Positions 49,301-57,300 of a DNA stretch of 64,000 bases are shown in pieces. The position numbers and the translations under genes were made by a program. Below the pieces are notes generated by a model, which did no database searches, was not told the origin of the DNA, and was given only the letters and a program-made list of their open reading frames with translations. The stretch comes from Macrolepiota albuminosa (Eukaryota > Basidiomycota > Agaricomycetes > Agaricales > Agaricaceae), in NCBI GenBank assembly GCA_027475525.1, contig JAMWFC010000031.1, positions 248,001-312,000 on the forward strand, in the 5' to 3' direction. Position 1 is the first letter of the stretch. Each line of letters opens with the position of its first letter.

Positions 49301-52300
49301 ATTGGGCACCGGTGGACTGAGCGTAACACGCTCGAGTTTGAGGTACGATGGTCCCTGGGGGACACAACATGGAAGCCACACTCCCATTGCTCCAAGCTAG
49401 CGGCACTTGACCGTTATTTGGAGTTGAAGGGCGTTAAGCGCCCACATCAATTAAGTAAGCATGCCGGCGCTTAATTTGATCGGCAGTGCCGATCGCGGCT
49501 TGGCTGAGTTGGTCAGCAGCTGTGGCTGAAACACGTCTTAAAAGGCAAAATTTCTTTTTCGCCTTTTTTCCCCAACCATGGACAGCATGCCCGTGGACGT
49601 GAGTGACCAGCAGCAGCCATTTGAGAGTACGCCGTCGGTCTTACCGTCGGCTGAAGGGGGGGGGCAGATGGCTCCCCCGCTGACCCAAAATGCGCCCCAG
49701 TGGGGACAATCGCAACAGGCGGTGGGCTTCCCACAGCAGCAGCAACAACCAGCGGCGGGCTACCCGCCGCAGCAGCCGGTGATCAGTGGCTATCCGCCAC
49801 TTCAAACCATGCAGGGCAACTTCATGCCCCAGAACGCACCTGTGGGCGGCTATCAGCCCCAACAACCAGCACCGGGCGCTTATGCGCCACATCACACCGA
49901 GGGCCAATTCCAGCAACAGGCCTACGGGGGGCTAGTCAGCCCCCAAGCAGCGCCGGCATGGAGGCAGCTTGCCCCTGTACCGGCAACAGGGCAACTGGGG
50001 ACACATCCTTTTCCCCAGTTTACCGCCCCGGCGCACTACCCTGGGATGGGTGGTGTGCCCGTAATGATGCCGTACCCCCCGGCTTGGATGGGGGCTTGGG
50101 GCGCAATGCCCCAGTACAGCGACTCGCATGAGTCGCAAGCCAAGGGAGGCCGGTCGATTTCCCTGTCGACCACAGTACCAACCGATAACCTAGAGGGACG
50201 CTGAGCATCCCTCGTGCAGGCCACCGCGGCCATTGAGAGAGCAGAAACTCTCAATACAGAACGAAGCGTCGGATCATCGTCCGATGCGCCGACGGAGAGC
50301 CTGGCCAAGCTCTCCTTGCTACAGCGGCTGGAAATGCCGCACCAATCCGAGCCCAGCTTGGAAGAAGAGTCGCGTCCTCGACGCGACAAAGGAAAAGCAC
50401 GGGCTGTCGAGCCCACTCACAGCCAGGACTTAGTCCTGGCTACCCTTCTCCAACGTCTTGGAGATAACGGGTACGATGTACCTGCAGAGTCGTCATTCCT
50501 CCGCGATGCGGAGGCAGTCGTCCTCATCTGCCGGATGATGGACGACATGGATCATATGCGCGCTCAGCGCAAAACTGATCTCCTTGCCATTTCGGCCGCT
50601 CGTAAGCGGCAGACTACACCCCCGAGTCGGGACACCGACTCCAGCAAAAGGGCGCGTCGGCAAGGAGTGGAGGACGTGCCCTCCCGCTCGATTAAGTCGA
50701 GCGTTGCTGCCCCCGGCCGGGAGGCCGGTCTAGGACGGGACATCCTCCCTTATGAAGATGTTCCTGCTCCAGCCGCCCCCCGGCTTATCCAGCGCCTCGC
50801 CAGCGGCGCGTCTAAGGTCGCGTCTTCGCGACCAGTATCCGTGGTATCCACCACGTACTCTGGGGAGCAGAGTTCCAGGGGTGTGAGCACACGCCCCACT
50901 GAGGCCAAGGCCTCACAACCCCGAAAGGATCGTCGGGGTAAGCAGCCGGAAGTGCGCGCCTACATCAACGTGCACTTCCCCGAGGATGCCCCGAAAGGGG
51001 CCCCAGGGGCTAACATCCCCTTTTTACCCGCTATACTGGTAGAGGGCCTGCCAGCCCGACTCCCACGGTGTGTGTGGGCAATGGACCCACGATCTGAGAA
51101 GTCGGAGCCGGAGAGGCTGCCTTCTCCGCCCTCCGACGACGAGTGGTATGAGGAGCCTGAAGAGGCTCGTATGGAATCCCCAGTGCTGCACGAGACGGCG
51201 GCACAACGTATGGCGCGCGAACGGCGCAACAGCAATCAACGAGCCAAGATGGAGCGTCGGGCGCAGAACAGCGCCAAACGAGGGGCTGCCCTCCTTGAGG
51301 ACGAAACCGGGCGCATCCCTGATGCGCTCGGTGTGGTGATCTACCGTGATCACACTATTGAGCGCCAGAACTCATTCTTTGGCGCGGGGTTGGCTCCCCA
51401 ATTCTATTGGTCGCCAATGACCAATACCATCTTCGTCGGGCAAGAAGCCCGCGCAGCCAGGTCCTTCAAGGACGACAAACCGGGCAACGCCGCCGCGACG
51501 CCCCACAACAGTAAGGTGTACCAAGTTGCACCTCGCGGGTTTCCCCGCAGCCCTCGAGAAGTCCGCAGACTTCACGCACTGGTCAACAACCAGTTTACGC
51601 CGCTTCGTCAGCGTCAGTTGGGCTACCTCTTGCTCAACGAATTCAAGCAGGTGGCGCTCAACTGCCACCCTACGGCCCGAGACAGAGCTATGTCTCATTT
51701 ACTCGACGAGGTCAAGTATAGGACTATCGCGGTACCCTTCGCGAGTCCAGAGGAGCGGGAGAGTTTCCCGCGAATGATTGTGCCGTCGCGGCTCTATCGC
51801 CGCAAAGAGGGAGGGAAAATCGCCTTCGTCGGCCTTAACCCCCCTGATCCAAAGCAACCATTTGCTTTGGACTACCTGGGCTCATATGCCCTCCTCTATG
51901 GACGCCCTGGGACGTCCAACGTGTGGACCGGTCTGGCCATGGACCGAGCCATGCGCATTCATTGGCGCAGCCTCTTTGGGTTTGCGCTTGTACGCGCCCT
52001 CAGCGCCAGCCGCCCCTCCAAGGCCACGGTATACAAGTACCTGGCCTATGTCTTCGCCAGGCCAGGCCTCTACAAAGAGGCCGTGGCTGAGTACGAGGCG
52101 GCCACGGGGCAAGCCTTCGAGCCCCTCCACGCCGACGACCCTACCTTCGAGGTTCGGGCTGTGGACATCCCAGAAGCGTCAGCTTCCGTATTCACCACTT
52201 CGGACGCGTTACGCGTCCTTCTTCACAATCAAATTCCGGTCAGCTGGGCTGACCACGCGTACACTTATGGGGTCACCTACTTGGCCCATCTATTCTTCAG

Positions 52301-53362
52301 CGACAGCCGGCTCTACAACGAGGCGGCTGCTATCGACGACGAGAGGCTACAACGCCTCGACCACTACGGTACACCCCAGTCCATCCCGCAGTGGGATGGG
52401 TGGCGCGAGGCCACCATTGGCGACCGCCAACGCCTGATGCTCCAGCAGCAGGACAGTCGTCGTGCATACGACGACGCGCTCGCCAAGGGGATGTACCTCT
52501 CTATCGGGCAAGACATTCATGCCCGCGAAATCTGGACGCGCCAGTACCCGTCCGACACCGGGGATCTGCCTGATCCCCAACCAACCGTCTCGGGGTCGAC
52601 CATCGACCCCAATCTCACACTGTCCCCCCTCCGGGACTATGACGATTCCCTGCCTGTAGCAGGGCCTTCGGGTACTTCTTACGCGCCCGCACCTGAGGAT
52701 GAACTCCTCGACTACAACATGGACGACGCGACTGCCGATCCATTCCGGGAGCCTGGGGGCTCTCCCATTGCCCCCGTCCCTGACTTACCGACGGCATGAC
52801 CGTCGTATTATCTCATCCATTCCGGGAGCCTGGGGGCTCTCCCATTGCCCCCGTCCCTGACTTACCGACGGCATGACCGTCGTATTATCTCGAGACCGTA
52901 GCTTGGTCTGATTGGGGGGTGTGTAGCGTAGTCCGCTATGTGGCGTTGGCCACATAGCTTTACTTACTGTAACCGTAGCTTGGTCTGATTGGGGGGTGTG
53001 TAGCGTAGTCCGCTATGTGGCGTTGGCCACATAGCTTTACTTACTGTATATTAGTAAATATTATATTATATTTATTATAATATAATATTATTTACATTCG
53101 TATATAATTAGTTACTCAGCTGCTTACAAAGCAGCTTAATTTTGTTTTACACTACATAGTCAATAGACCGGTCTGGTCTGATTCTGTACTGTGTGAACTT
53201 AAGCTCTCACAAATCCTGTAACTTCGTTACAGAGAGGCAGACAGGCTAGGAGAACTGGAAAAAGGCTTTCAAAGACTGACAGAAGTCATGTCAGTCTTAG
53301 TCAACACCAGGCATGCTCCTAGTCCTGGTGAAGGACAACAAGGAGGGTCCAAGGATTTTTGA
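40388..53362 (+). CDS. Element A Gag, interrupted by element B
   Basis: Exists as 40388-41833 plus 53237-53362; codon phase matches across the gap once element B and one copy of GAGAG are removed (about 520 residues). Contains a retrotransposon capsid-like helical region (PAEVHRFLQRMQSLFNHAG onwards), a coiled-coil-like part and a zinc knuckle CFYCWGTGHRIAEC (C-x2-C-x4-H-x4-C). The frame is open back through the PBS with no obvious early ATG; ATG codons near 40667-40690 (MEQPMRYKM) are likely starts. The stop TGA at 53360 follows TTT in GGATTTTTGA, where the protease frame opens at -1. Beyond about 40680 almost no CpG. Confidence 0.8.
41834..42066 (+). repeat. Element B 5' LTR
   Basis: TGTAGCG...GTTACA. 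Holds a 9-bp perfect stem (41848-41856/41861-41869), an 8-bp stem AGCTGCTT/AAGCAGCT (41953-41971) and a long AT stretch. No clear tRNA-type PBS (no TGG) follows; the next bases are a T run and GAATCCGCCAGC. Confidence 0.92.
42198..42710 (+). CDS. Element B leader/Gag N-terminal segments, with two in-frame UGA
   Basis: ATG 42198 opens a frame that meets TGA at 42327-42329, continues open through ATG 42420, and meets TGA at 42708-42710; all are in the phase of the main Gag ORF. Low-complexity, charged, Pro/Gly/Ser-rich; no domain seen. Either part of a polyprotein made by UGA readthrough, or upstream ORFs with Gag starting further on. The TGA at 42708 lies in the loop of an 8-bp perfect stem (GCGCGGAA at 42697-42704, complement 42712-42719). 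Confidence 0.55.
42711..45509 (+). CDS. Element B Gag-protease
   Basis: About 930 codons between TGA 42708 and TGA 45507. Capsid-like region around residues 370-560 (DLEDWAMDVCTHLAMCLYGG ... FVAYAIRYEQSL), zinc knuckle CFACGQPGHYATNC near residue 650, acidic spacer, then retropepsin core TLWDSGSTTSGI near residue 800 and YDMILGTPFMRRNKV. First ATG in frame after the UGA is 42777; a GTG-led start at 42729 is not credible in a fungus, so initiation is open. The frame is continuous with the leader upstream and with Pol downstream across UGA codons. Confidence 0.85.
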   Translation, partial: FPRTPAVEEAPEVVELPEEVMESSSDDDVGAEEQRLKTAYTVRLRVFWDLHPEVMKYTTQARLKRYASAHIVALRRQGHEVPNVFSTKYTDLMVRVLTMELQMYVQRKATRQSGVSTPWSHTSEECSARRNQDVGIELVEALARAQEVPEVRLVSTFYTPAGQGWREEPPHMRNHDRRTDMSGPDGHDSTVLKVESEASVMPRVPMAETLSDRVAYQRMRNGDLRTKGQSLIDDQGIVFEGTKPIDEMRRQFVTQGQENQASPGSGRRNDHDRGDFLDRDGATRRDVPGNGRDDGPRSIPQDEGNYAHSRGGSGRPPQGGRGKSLPHAADLATRSPGQREAIRMHCEAMHDRLHQVVDDALGVTLRLPDGVKLRKADSRHIRAYTGASKFSDLEDWAMDVCTHLAMCLYGGDCMERERIFVLPEFLAGEAMGWFRRAVLHVNRVQYDWTFKGVLTGLYDRFVHPSTLQDARRDFQSAKYTEKLGVQGFYDTLNDHAQNMAVYPDGYTMLETFLDGIPADMHRYLIREDGLSPEVNDVEEFVAYAIRYEQSLKTANHYEHRSGHKGGSRRLPPGGTPSWGQHVGTFLAKKTDLDRDCNTRFVVRKTPVANRGRSRPRPERAPDGERPKSRPDFKPANPPGQMGTCFACGQPGHYATNCPAKPGPPRKGYTPCAHLRAAHTAAASGSDGDVSADSEAENPTNDQEPPEEASGAEPESVVVEGEEYVTVDVYDDVYDNEYYSRDSDSECLAAMTDWPSTNDPERNNVVRMKKVTLRRAEGTLQRPTLKRADKECLVSYVDVDGHKAWTLWDSGSTTSGITPQFAHVYGISVQELDTPLALQLGTVGSRAMVQYGTNVNVQTPGSRSWEYMDVANFDRYDMILGTPFMRRNKVILDFDQCQVLVNGKVIPAERATADDTDNRLRCHRTTEKRKDSP
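45510..49474 (+). CDS. Element B Pol: RT, RNase H, integrase, chromodomain
   Basis: In phase with Gag-PR across TGA 45507, and continuous when one copy of the 77-base duplication (46203-46356) is ignored; about 1,295 codons. RT: IPKKDGTLRTALDARQ, KIDLTDAYEQV, YLDDIFIYS. RNase H: LICDASKTGVGAMYGQ and ITDHKALEFF. Integrase: HALVGHFGAA ... CASCAACQRAK zinc motif; WDSIGMDFIGPF, IVSDRDSKF, HPQTDGQTERVNR core. C-terminus: WFVECIIGHRW ... FEVRWSLGDTTWKPHSH, a chromodomain-like fold that targets insertion to heterochromatin in chromoviruses. Stop is TAA, followed by a 7-bp stem GATCGGC/GCCGATC (49478-49494). Confidence 0.92.
45513..45533 (+). promoter_or_regulatory. Stem-loop just after the Gag UGA
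   Basis: GGCCGGC (45513-45519), 7-base loop, GCCGGCC (45527-45533), starting three bases after TGA 45507-45509. UGA followed by C and a nearby stem-loop is a context known to favour stop readthrough in other systems; a role here is inferred. Confidence 0.5.
46203..46356. repeat. 77-base exact tandem duplication in element B Pol
   Basis: 46203-46279 repeated as 46280-46356; the segment DIPWLRQQWQEEFADMVNG is encoded twice and the frame shifts. Confidence 0.95.
49578..50204 (+). CDS. Element B ORF3, Pro/Gln/Gly-rich protein
   Basis: ATG 49578 to TGA 50202-50204, 208 codons. Low-complexity: repeats of QQ, GYPPQQP, GGYQPQQPAPG; ends TVPTDNLEGR. No signal peptide, transmembrane segment or known domain. 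In phase with ORF4, from which only the UGA separates it; the UGA sits in the loop of a 6-bp stem (GAGGGA 50193-50198 / TCCCTC 50208-50213). Could be a separate small protein or the N-terminus of a longer product. Confidence 0.65.
   Translation: MDSMPVDVSDQQQPFESTPSVLPSAEGGGQMAPPLTQNAPQWGQSQQAVGFPQQQQQPAAGYPPQQPVISGYPPLQTMQGNFMPQNAPVGGYQPQQPAPGAYAPHHTEGQFQQQAYGGLVSPQAAPAWRQLAPVPATGQLGTHPFPQFTAPAHYPGMGGVPVMMPYPPAWMGAWGAMPQYSDSHESQAKGGRSISLSTTVPTDNLEGR
50205..52799 (+). CDS. Element B ORF4, large accessory protein of unknown function
   Basis: About 860 codons to TGA 52797-52799. Disordered, charged N-terminal half; folded-looking C-terminal half from about residue 370 (DALGVVIYRDHTIERQNSFF, RGFPRSPREVRRLHALVNNQ, RQLGYLLLNEFKQVAL). 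The RGFPR...LLNEF pattern recalls unnamed proteins frequent in agaricomycete genomes, often transposon-associated (from memory, unverified). It occupies the position of env in retroviruses but has no signal peptide, membrane span or cleavage motif, so it is not env-like. First ATG in phase is well inside (50330), so translation probably comes through from ORF3. The final TGA is also in a stem-loop (52789-52805). Confidence 0.7.
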   Translation, partial: ASLVQATAAIERAETLNTERSVGSSSDAPTESLAKLSLLQRLEMPHQSEPSLEEESRPRRDKGKARAVEPTHSQDLVLATLLQRLGDNGYDVPAESSFLRDAEAVVLICRMMDDMDHMRAQRKTDLLAISAARKRQTTPPSRDTDSSKRARRQGVEDVPSRSIKSSVAAPGREAGLGRDILPYEDVPAPAAPRLIQRLASGASKVASSRPVSVVSTTYSGEQSSRGVSTRPTEAKASQPRKDRRGKQPEVRAYINVHFPEDAPKGAPGANIPFLPAILVEGLPARLPRCVWAMDPRSEKSEPERLPSPPSDDEWYEEPEEARMESPVLHETAAQRMARERRNSNQRAKMERRAQNSAKRGAALLEDETGRIPDALGVVIYRDHTIERQNSFFGAGLAPQFYWSPMTNTIFVGQEARAARSFKDDKPGNAAATPHNSKVYQVAPRGFPRSPREVRRLHALVNNQFTPLRQRQLGYLLLNEFKQVALNCHPTARDRAMSHLLDEVKYRTIAVPFASPEERESFPRMIVPSRLYRRKEGGKIAFVGLNPPDPKQPFALDYLGSYALLYGRPGTSNVWTGLAMDRAMRIHWRSLFGFALVRALSASRPSKATVYKYLAYVFARPGLYKEAVAEYEAATGQAFEPLHADDPTFEVRAVDIPEASASVFTTSDALRVLLHNQIPVSWADHAYTYGVTYLAHLFFSDSRLYNEAAAIDDERLQRLDHYGTPQSIPQWDGWREATIGDRQRLMLQQQDSRRAYDDALAKGMYLSIGQDIHAREIWTRQYPSDTGDLPDPQPTVSGSTIDPNLTLSPLRDYDDSLPVAGPSGTSYAPAPEDELLDYNMDDATADPFREPGGSPIAPVPDLPTA
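52738..52891. repeat. 77-base exact tandem duplication at element B 3' end
   Basis: 52738-52814 repeated as 52815-52891; repeats the end of ORF4 and its stop. Confidence 0.95.
52895..53048. repeat. 77-base exact tandem duplication across PPT and LTR start
   Basis: 52895-52971 repeated as 52972-53048, three bases after the previous duplication; makes a false extra LTR start at 52922. Confidence 0.95.
52988..52998 (+). promoter_or_regulatory. Polypurine-type tract of element B
   Basis: GATTGGGGGGTG immediately before the 3' LTR start at 52999; the presumed plus-strand primer. Confidence 0.55.
52999..53231 (+). repeat. Element B 3' LTR
   Basis: 233 bases, no difference seen from the 5' LTR; followed by GAGAG. 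Confidence 0.92.
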
Positions 53363-54384
53363 GGAGCTCAATGAAGAAAATGGGGGAAGCTCCACCAGGA
53401 ATACCCACATTGACAGAGAGACAGCCACAAAATTCCTGGAAAGAAAAGCTGACTTTGAGGATTCCACCCAAAGTGGCACCCAAGTTGGACTTACCTTTTG
53501 AAAAGGTGCCAGCTTTGAATGAGAGGCAGGAGGTACCAGTGCAGGATGCTGGTAGGAGTTCCATTCAGGGAACTAGGAAGGAGCTGGAGAAGATGGTTGA
53601 GAAGCTGTGGGAGGTACCAGTGCCACTAACCACCAGAGAACTTCTGGATGTGGCACCTGGTTTGAGGGAGGTCATGGTACAAAAGTTGGTACCAAAGCCT
53701 CCCAGGCCTAAGGAACCCAACATTCCTAGGACAGCTACTCAACATCTGACAGCAGTGGAGAAAGAGCCTGACAAGGTAGATGTTAATGATCTACCTATGG
53801 CCACCTACTTCATTGCAGATGGAACACAATCTGGCTTGCCTACTGGTGCAGTAGTGCACCAGGATTGTGTTGCCACTTACTTGGAAAATATCCCAACAGG
53901 AGAAAAGCCAGTAGTGGTATATGTAGCTAGGGAGCTGCAGGTTCTGAGATCTCTCAACCCAGTTGTCAATCAAAAGGGTAGAGCAGAGGCAATTCTAGAT
54001 AGTGGATCTCAAATAGTCTGCATGGCTTTAAGAGAGGCTCTCAATCTAGGATTGACCTGGGATCCAGACATTAGGCTAAGGATGGAAAGTGCCAATCAGC
54101 AAGTGAATGAATCTGTTGGTTTAGCACGTAATGTGCCATTCACTTTTGCAGAAGGGTTCACTATCTATCTACAAGTGCATATTTTTGAAAGTCCTGCTTA
54201 TACTGTCTTATTGGGTCGTCCATTTGACACCTTGACAGAAAGCAACATTCAAAACTTGCAAGATGGCAGTGCCATCATCACCATTCGAGATCCTAATACA
54301 GGTCGTCGAACTGCCCTGCCTACTATTGAAAGAGGCAAAATGCCAAAAGCAGGGGCTGCTAGGGAGAGTGAAGCAAAATTTTAA
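53359..54384 (+). CDS. Element A aspartic protease ORF
   Basis: About 340 codons in the -1 frame relative to Gag, overlapping its stop. Retropepsin signature AEAILDSGSQIVCM (catalytic D-S-G) and the flap/C-terminal motif YTVLLGRPF near residues 210 and 280. The N-terminal 150 residues are a Pro/Lys-rich linker. No ATG is needed if made by -1 frameshifting from Gag. Ends TTT TAA at 54379-54384, where the pol frame is already open at -1 (from 54372). CpG-poor and intact. Confidence 0.82.
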   Translation: MRSSMKKMGEAPPGIPTLTERQPQNSWKEKLTLRIPPKVAPKLDLPFEKVPALNERQEVPVQDAGRSSIQGTRKELEKMVEKLWEVPVPLTTRELLDVAPGLREVMVQKLVPKPPRPKEPNIPRTATQHLTAVEKEPDKVDVNDLPMATYFIADGTQSGLPTGAVVHQDCVATYLENIPTGEKPVVVYVARELQVLRSLNPVVNQKGRAEAILDSGSQIVCMALREALNLGLTWDPDIRLRMESANQQVNESVGLARNVPFTFAEGFTIYLQVHIFESPAYTVLLGRPFDTLTESNIQNLQDGSAIITIRDPNTGRRTALPTIERGKMPKAGAARESEAKF

Positions 54385-57300
54385 GTCTCGAGGAACTGGT
54401 TACAGACCAGGGAGAGATTGCAATAAGTCTTGCTGAGACTCAGGAAGGGGAGATTGTGGTGACTGGATATTCTATGGAACATAGTAAATTCAGTCAGGAA
54501 GAGTTGAGAGATGTGTACTTGCATGCTTTTACAGCAAGCAAGGAGTGTGAAGAGAAGGAGCAGAAGACATTGTCAGCATATTTGAATGGGCATTTAGCTC
54601 AAATACCTGACAGTCTTGAGGAGCTGCTAGTACAAGAGGAAAACTTAGAGTCAAAAGCAGGTGTGGGGGAGACTGCCCAAGTATTTTCTAAGAAATACAA
54701 ACCTGTGGCTAGAAAAGTTAAGCCTGTACTAGGTACCTCACCTGAGGAGTTTAGAATTGAGAGGTGCATTACTGGAGACCCACTGGCAGACATGCCTCAG
54801 TTGGATCCCAATCCACCAGAGTTCAAACCCACAGGGAGATACACAGCTGAGTGCAAAGAAGTCATTGACCAAGCCCATGGTGATGGTTTTCTTTGGCCAG
54901 AGGAGATGAAAGCAGTACATCACCTTATGATGCTGCAAAACCAGGCTTTTGCATGGGATGATTCTCAAAGAGGAAGGCTGAAGGAGGAATTCTTCCCTCC
55001 AGTAATCATGCCAGTAATCCCTCACACCCCATGGGTGTTGAAGAACATTCCTATTGCACCAGGTCTTAGGGATAGAATCTGCAAAATGATAAAGCAGAAG
55101 ATTGAGGCAGGGGTCTATGAACCCTCTAACTCCTCATATCGCTCCCAATGGTTTACAGTATTAAAGAAGGATGGTGAGAGCTTGAGGATAGTCCATAGCT
55201 TGGAGCCTTTGAATAAGGTGACCATAGCACACTCTGGGTTGCCACCAGCAACTGAGGAATTAGCTAGTCACTTCTCAGGCAGGGCTTGTGGGGGAATCTT
55301 TGACTTGTATGTAGGATATGATGAGAGAGTACTAGATGTACGCTCTAGAGATTATACTACATTCCAAACACCATTTGGGGCTCTGAGGTTGGTTACCTTG
55401 CCAATGGGATGGACAAATTCAGTGCCTATCTTCCATGATGATATTACATTCATTTTGAAAGATGAAATACCACATGTAACTTGGCCATACATTGATGATG
55501 TACCAGTCAGAGGGCCACCTCATAGATATGAGTTGGCAGATGGTGGTTGTGAAGTCATACCAGAGAATCCAGGCATTAGGAGATTTGTATGGGAACACCT
55601 ACTCAATGTGAATAGAGTGTTACAAAGAATCAAATATGCAGGAGGGACTTTCTCTGGAAAGAAATCAGTAGTATGTGCAGATGAGATTGTGGTTGTTGGC
55701 CATAGATGCTCTTATGAAGGGCAGAAGCCAGAGACCAAGAGATTTGCCATAGTAATGGGATGGGGTGACTGCAGGGATAAACATGAAGTAAAGTCATTCT
55801 TAGGGACCTGTGGTACCTTTAGATCCTTTATCAAGGATTATGCTAAGGTAGCAGCACCTATCAATAAACTTACTCAGAATAATGTACCTTTTACTTGGGG
55901 AGAAGAACAGCGCTCTGCAATGGCACAAATGAAAAAGTTGCTAGCAGAAAGTGCTCCTTTAAAACCCATTGACTATGAGTCAGGAGGTGCAGTAGTTCTG
56001 TCAGTGGATACATCCTGGATGGCAGTAGGTTTTGGGATCTTCCAAGAAGACCCAGACAATCCTAAAATGCGCACTTGTGCCAAGTTAGGATCTATCACCC
56101 TGAATGAGAGAGAAGCTAGATTTTCTCAACCAAAAAGAGAGCTGTATGGTCTCATGAGATCTCTGCTAGCCAACAGGCATTGGCTAGTTGGTTGTAGAAA
56201 ACTAGTGATAGAGACAGATGCCAAGTATCTTAAGGGGATGCTAGGAAATCCTGGAGTAGGACCCAATGCCACTATCATGAGATGGATTGAGAGTGTCCTA
56301 CTCTACCACTTTACCTTAAGGCATGTACCAGGCAAAACATTCAGTGTGGATGGATTGTCAAGGCGGCCTAAACAACCAGGAGATGAGGAGTACCCACCAG
56401 TTGATCCTGAGTTAATGGATGAACCCAAGTCTATGAACTATGAGTATCCAGACAAGATCAATAATGTACCTGGTTGGGAGGACTGGGAACCTTTGGAACT
56501 TGAAGAGTTTGCAGATCAAATTGACACTAGAGGTGGCTATCTAAACCTGGTAGCTACTGAAGTATCAGACTTTGAGCAGGAACTTGGTAAAGCCAGGTCC
56601 CAAGAACAGGAGCTTAGAGATGGAGTCTTGAGTCAAACCCCAGGAACAAGCATGAACCCAGTAGCAGTATTAGCTATGACCATGCCTCTGTTACCAGTGG
56701 AAGACCAAGAAGTCAGAGTAGAGGACACACAAACCTACCTAGAGCACAGGAAAGGTGGTGAGGGTGAAGACTGGGATAATCTGCTACCCACTGTTCAGAG
56801 CTGGTTGCAAGATCCAGGGACAGAACCCAAGAATCTACAAGGCTGGGATCTAGAGAAGTTTAAGAAGTTTGCTAGGCAATTCTTCTTTGACAAGAAAGGG
56901 AGATTGTATAAGCGCTGTCATGAGGAGAAACATAAACTAGTAGTCCAAATTGATAGACGAATGTTCATGCTTAAATCAGCCCATGATGCCTTAGGACATA
57001 GGGGAGCCTATGCCACCAGAATGCTTATACAAGAGCGTTTCTGGTGGCCTGGCATTGAAGGGGATGTACAGTGGTATGTTGGGACTTGTCACAATTGTCA
57101 AATCAGACAAAAGACAGTAGTCAACAGGGAACCAACTGTAACTTATACTCCTTCCATCTTTCAAACAATTCACATTGATACCATGCACATGACACCAGCC
57201 TCCAATGGCTGTAAGTACATAGTACATGGCAGGTGTGCCTTGTCTTCTTGGATGGAAGGTAGACCCTTGAGGAAGGAGAACCATAAGACCATTGGTCAAT

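Larger units (their letters stand above)
41834..53231 (+). mobile_element. Ty3/gypsy chromovirus B, nested in element A gag
   Basis: LTRs 41834-42066 and 52999-53231, 233 bases and identical as far as I can read; target duplication GAGAG at 41829-41833 and 53232-53236. Internal order: leader ORF segments, Gag-PR, Pol with integrase and a chromodomain-like tail, then two extra sense ORFs. CpG-rich, no decay, so a very recent insertion. Assembled length includes three 77-base duplications (46203, 52738, 52895). Confidence 0.93.

Noticed and set aside
42327..50204. UGA as selenocysteine
   Set aside because: Positions are linkers between domains, not redox sites, and selenoproteins are not known from mushrooms to my knowledge.
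40330..52580. Numerous antisense ORFs over gag and pol of both gypsy elements
   Set aside because: Shadows of GC-rich coding sequence with no motifs or splice structure, unlike the antisense gene at 58769-60050.
50205..52799. Envelope gene for element B
   Set aside because: No signal peptide, transmembrane helix or glycosylation/cleavage pattern.
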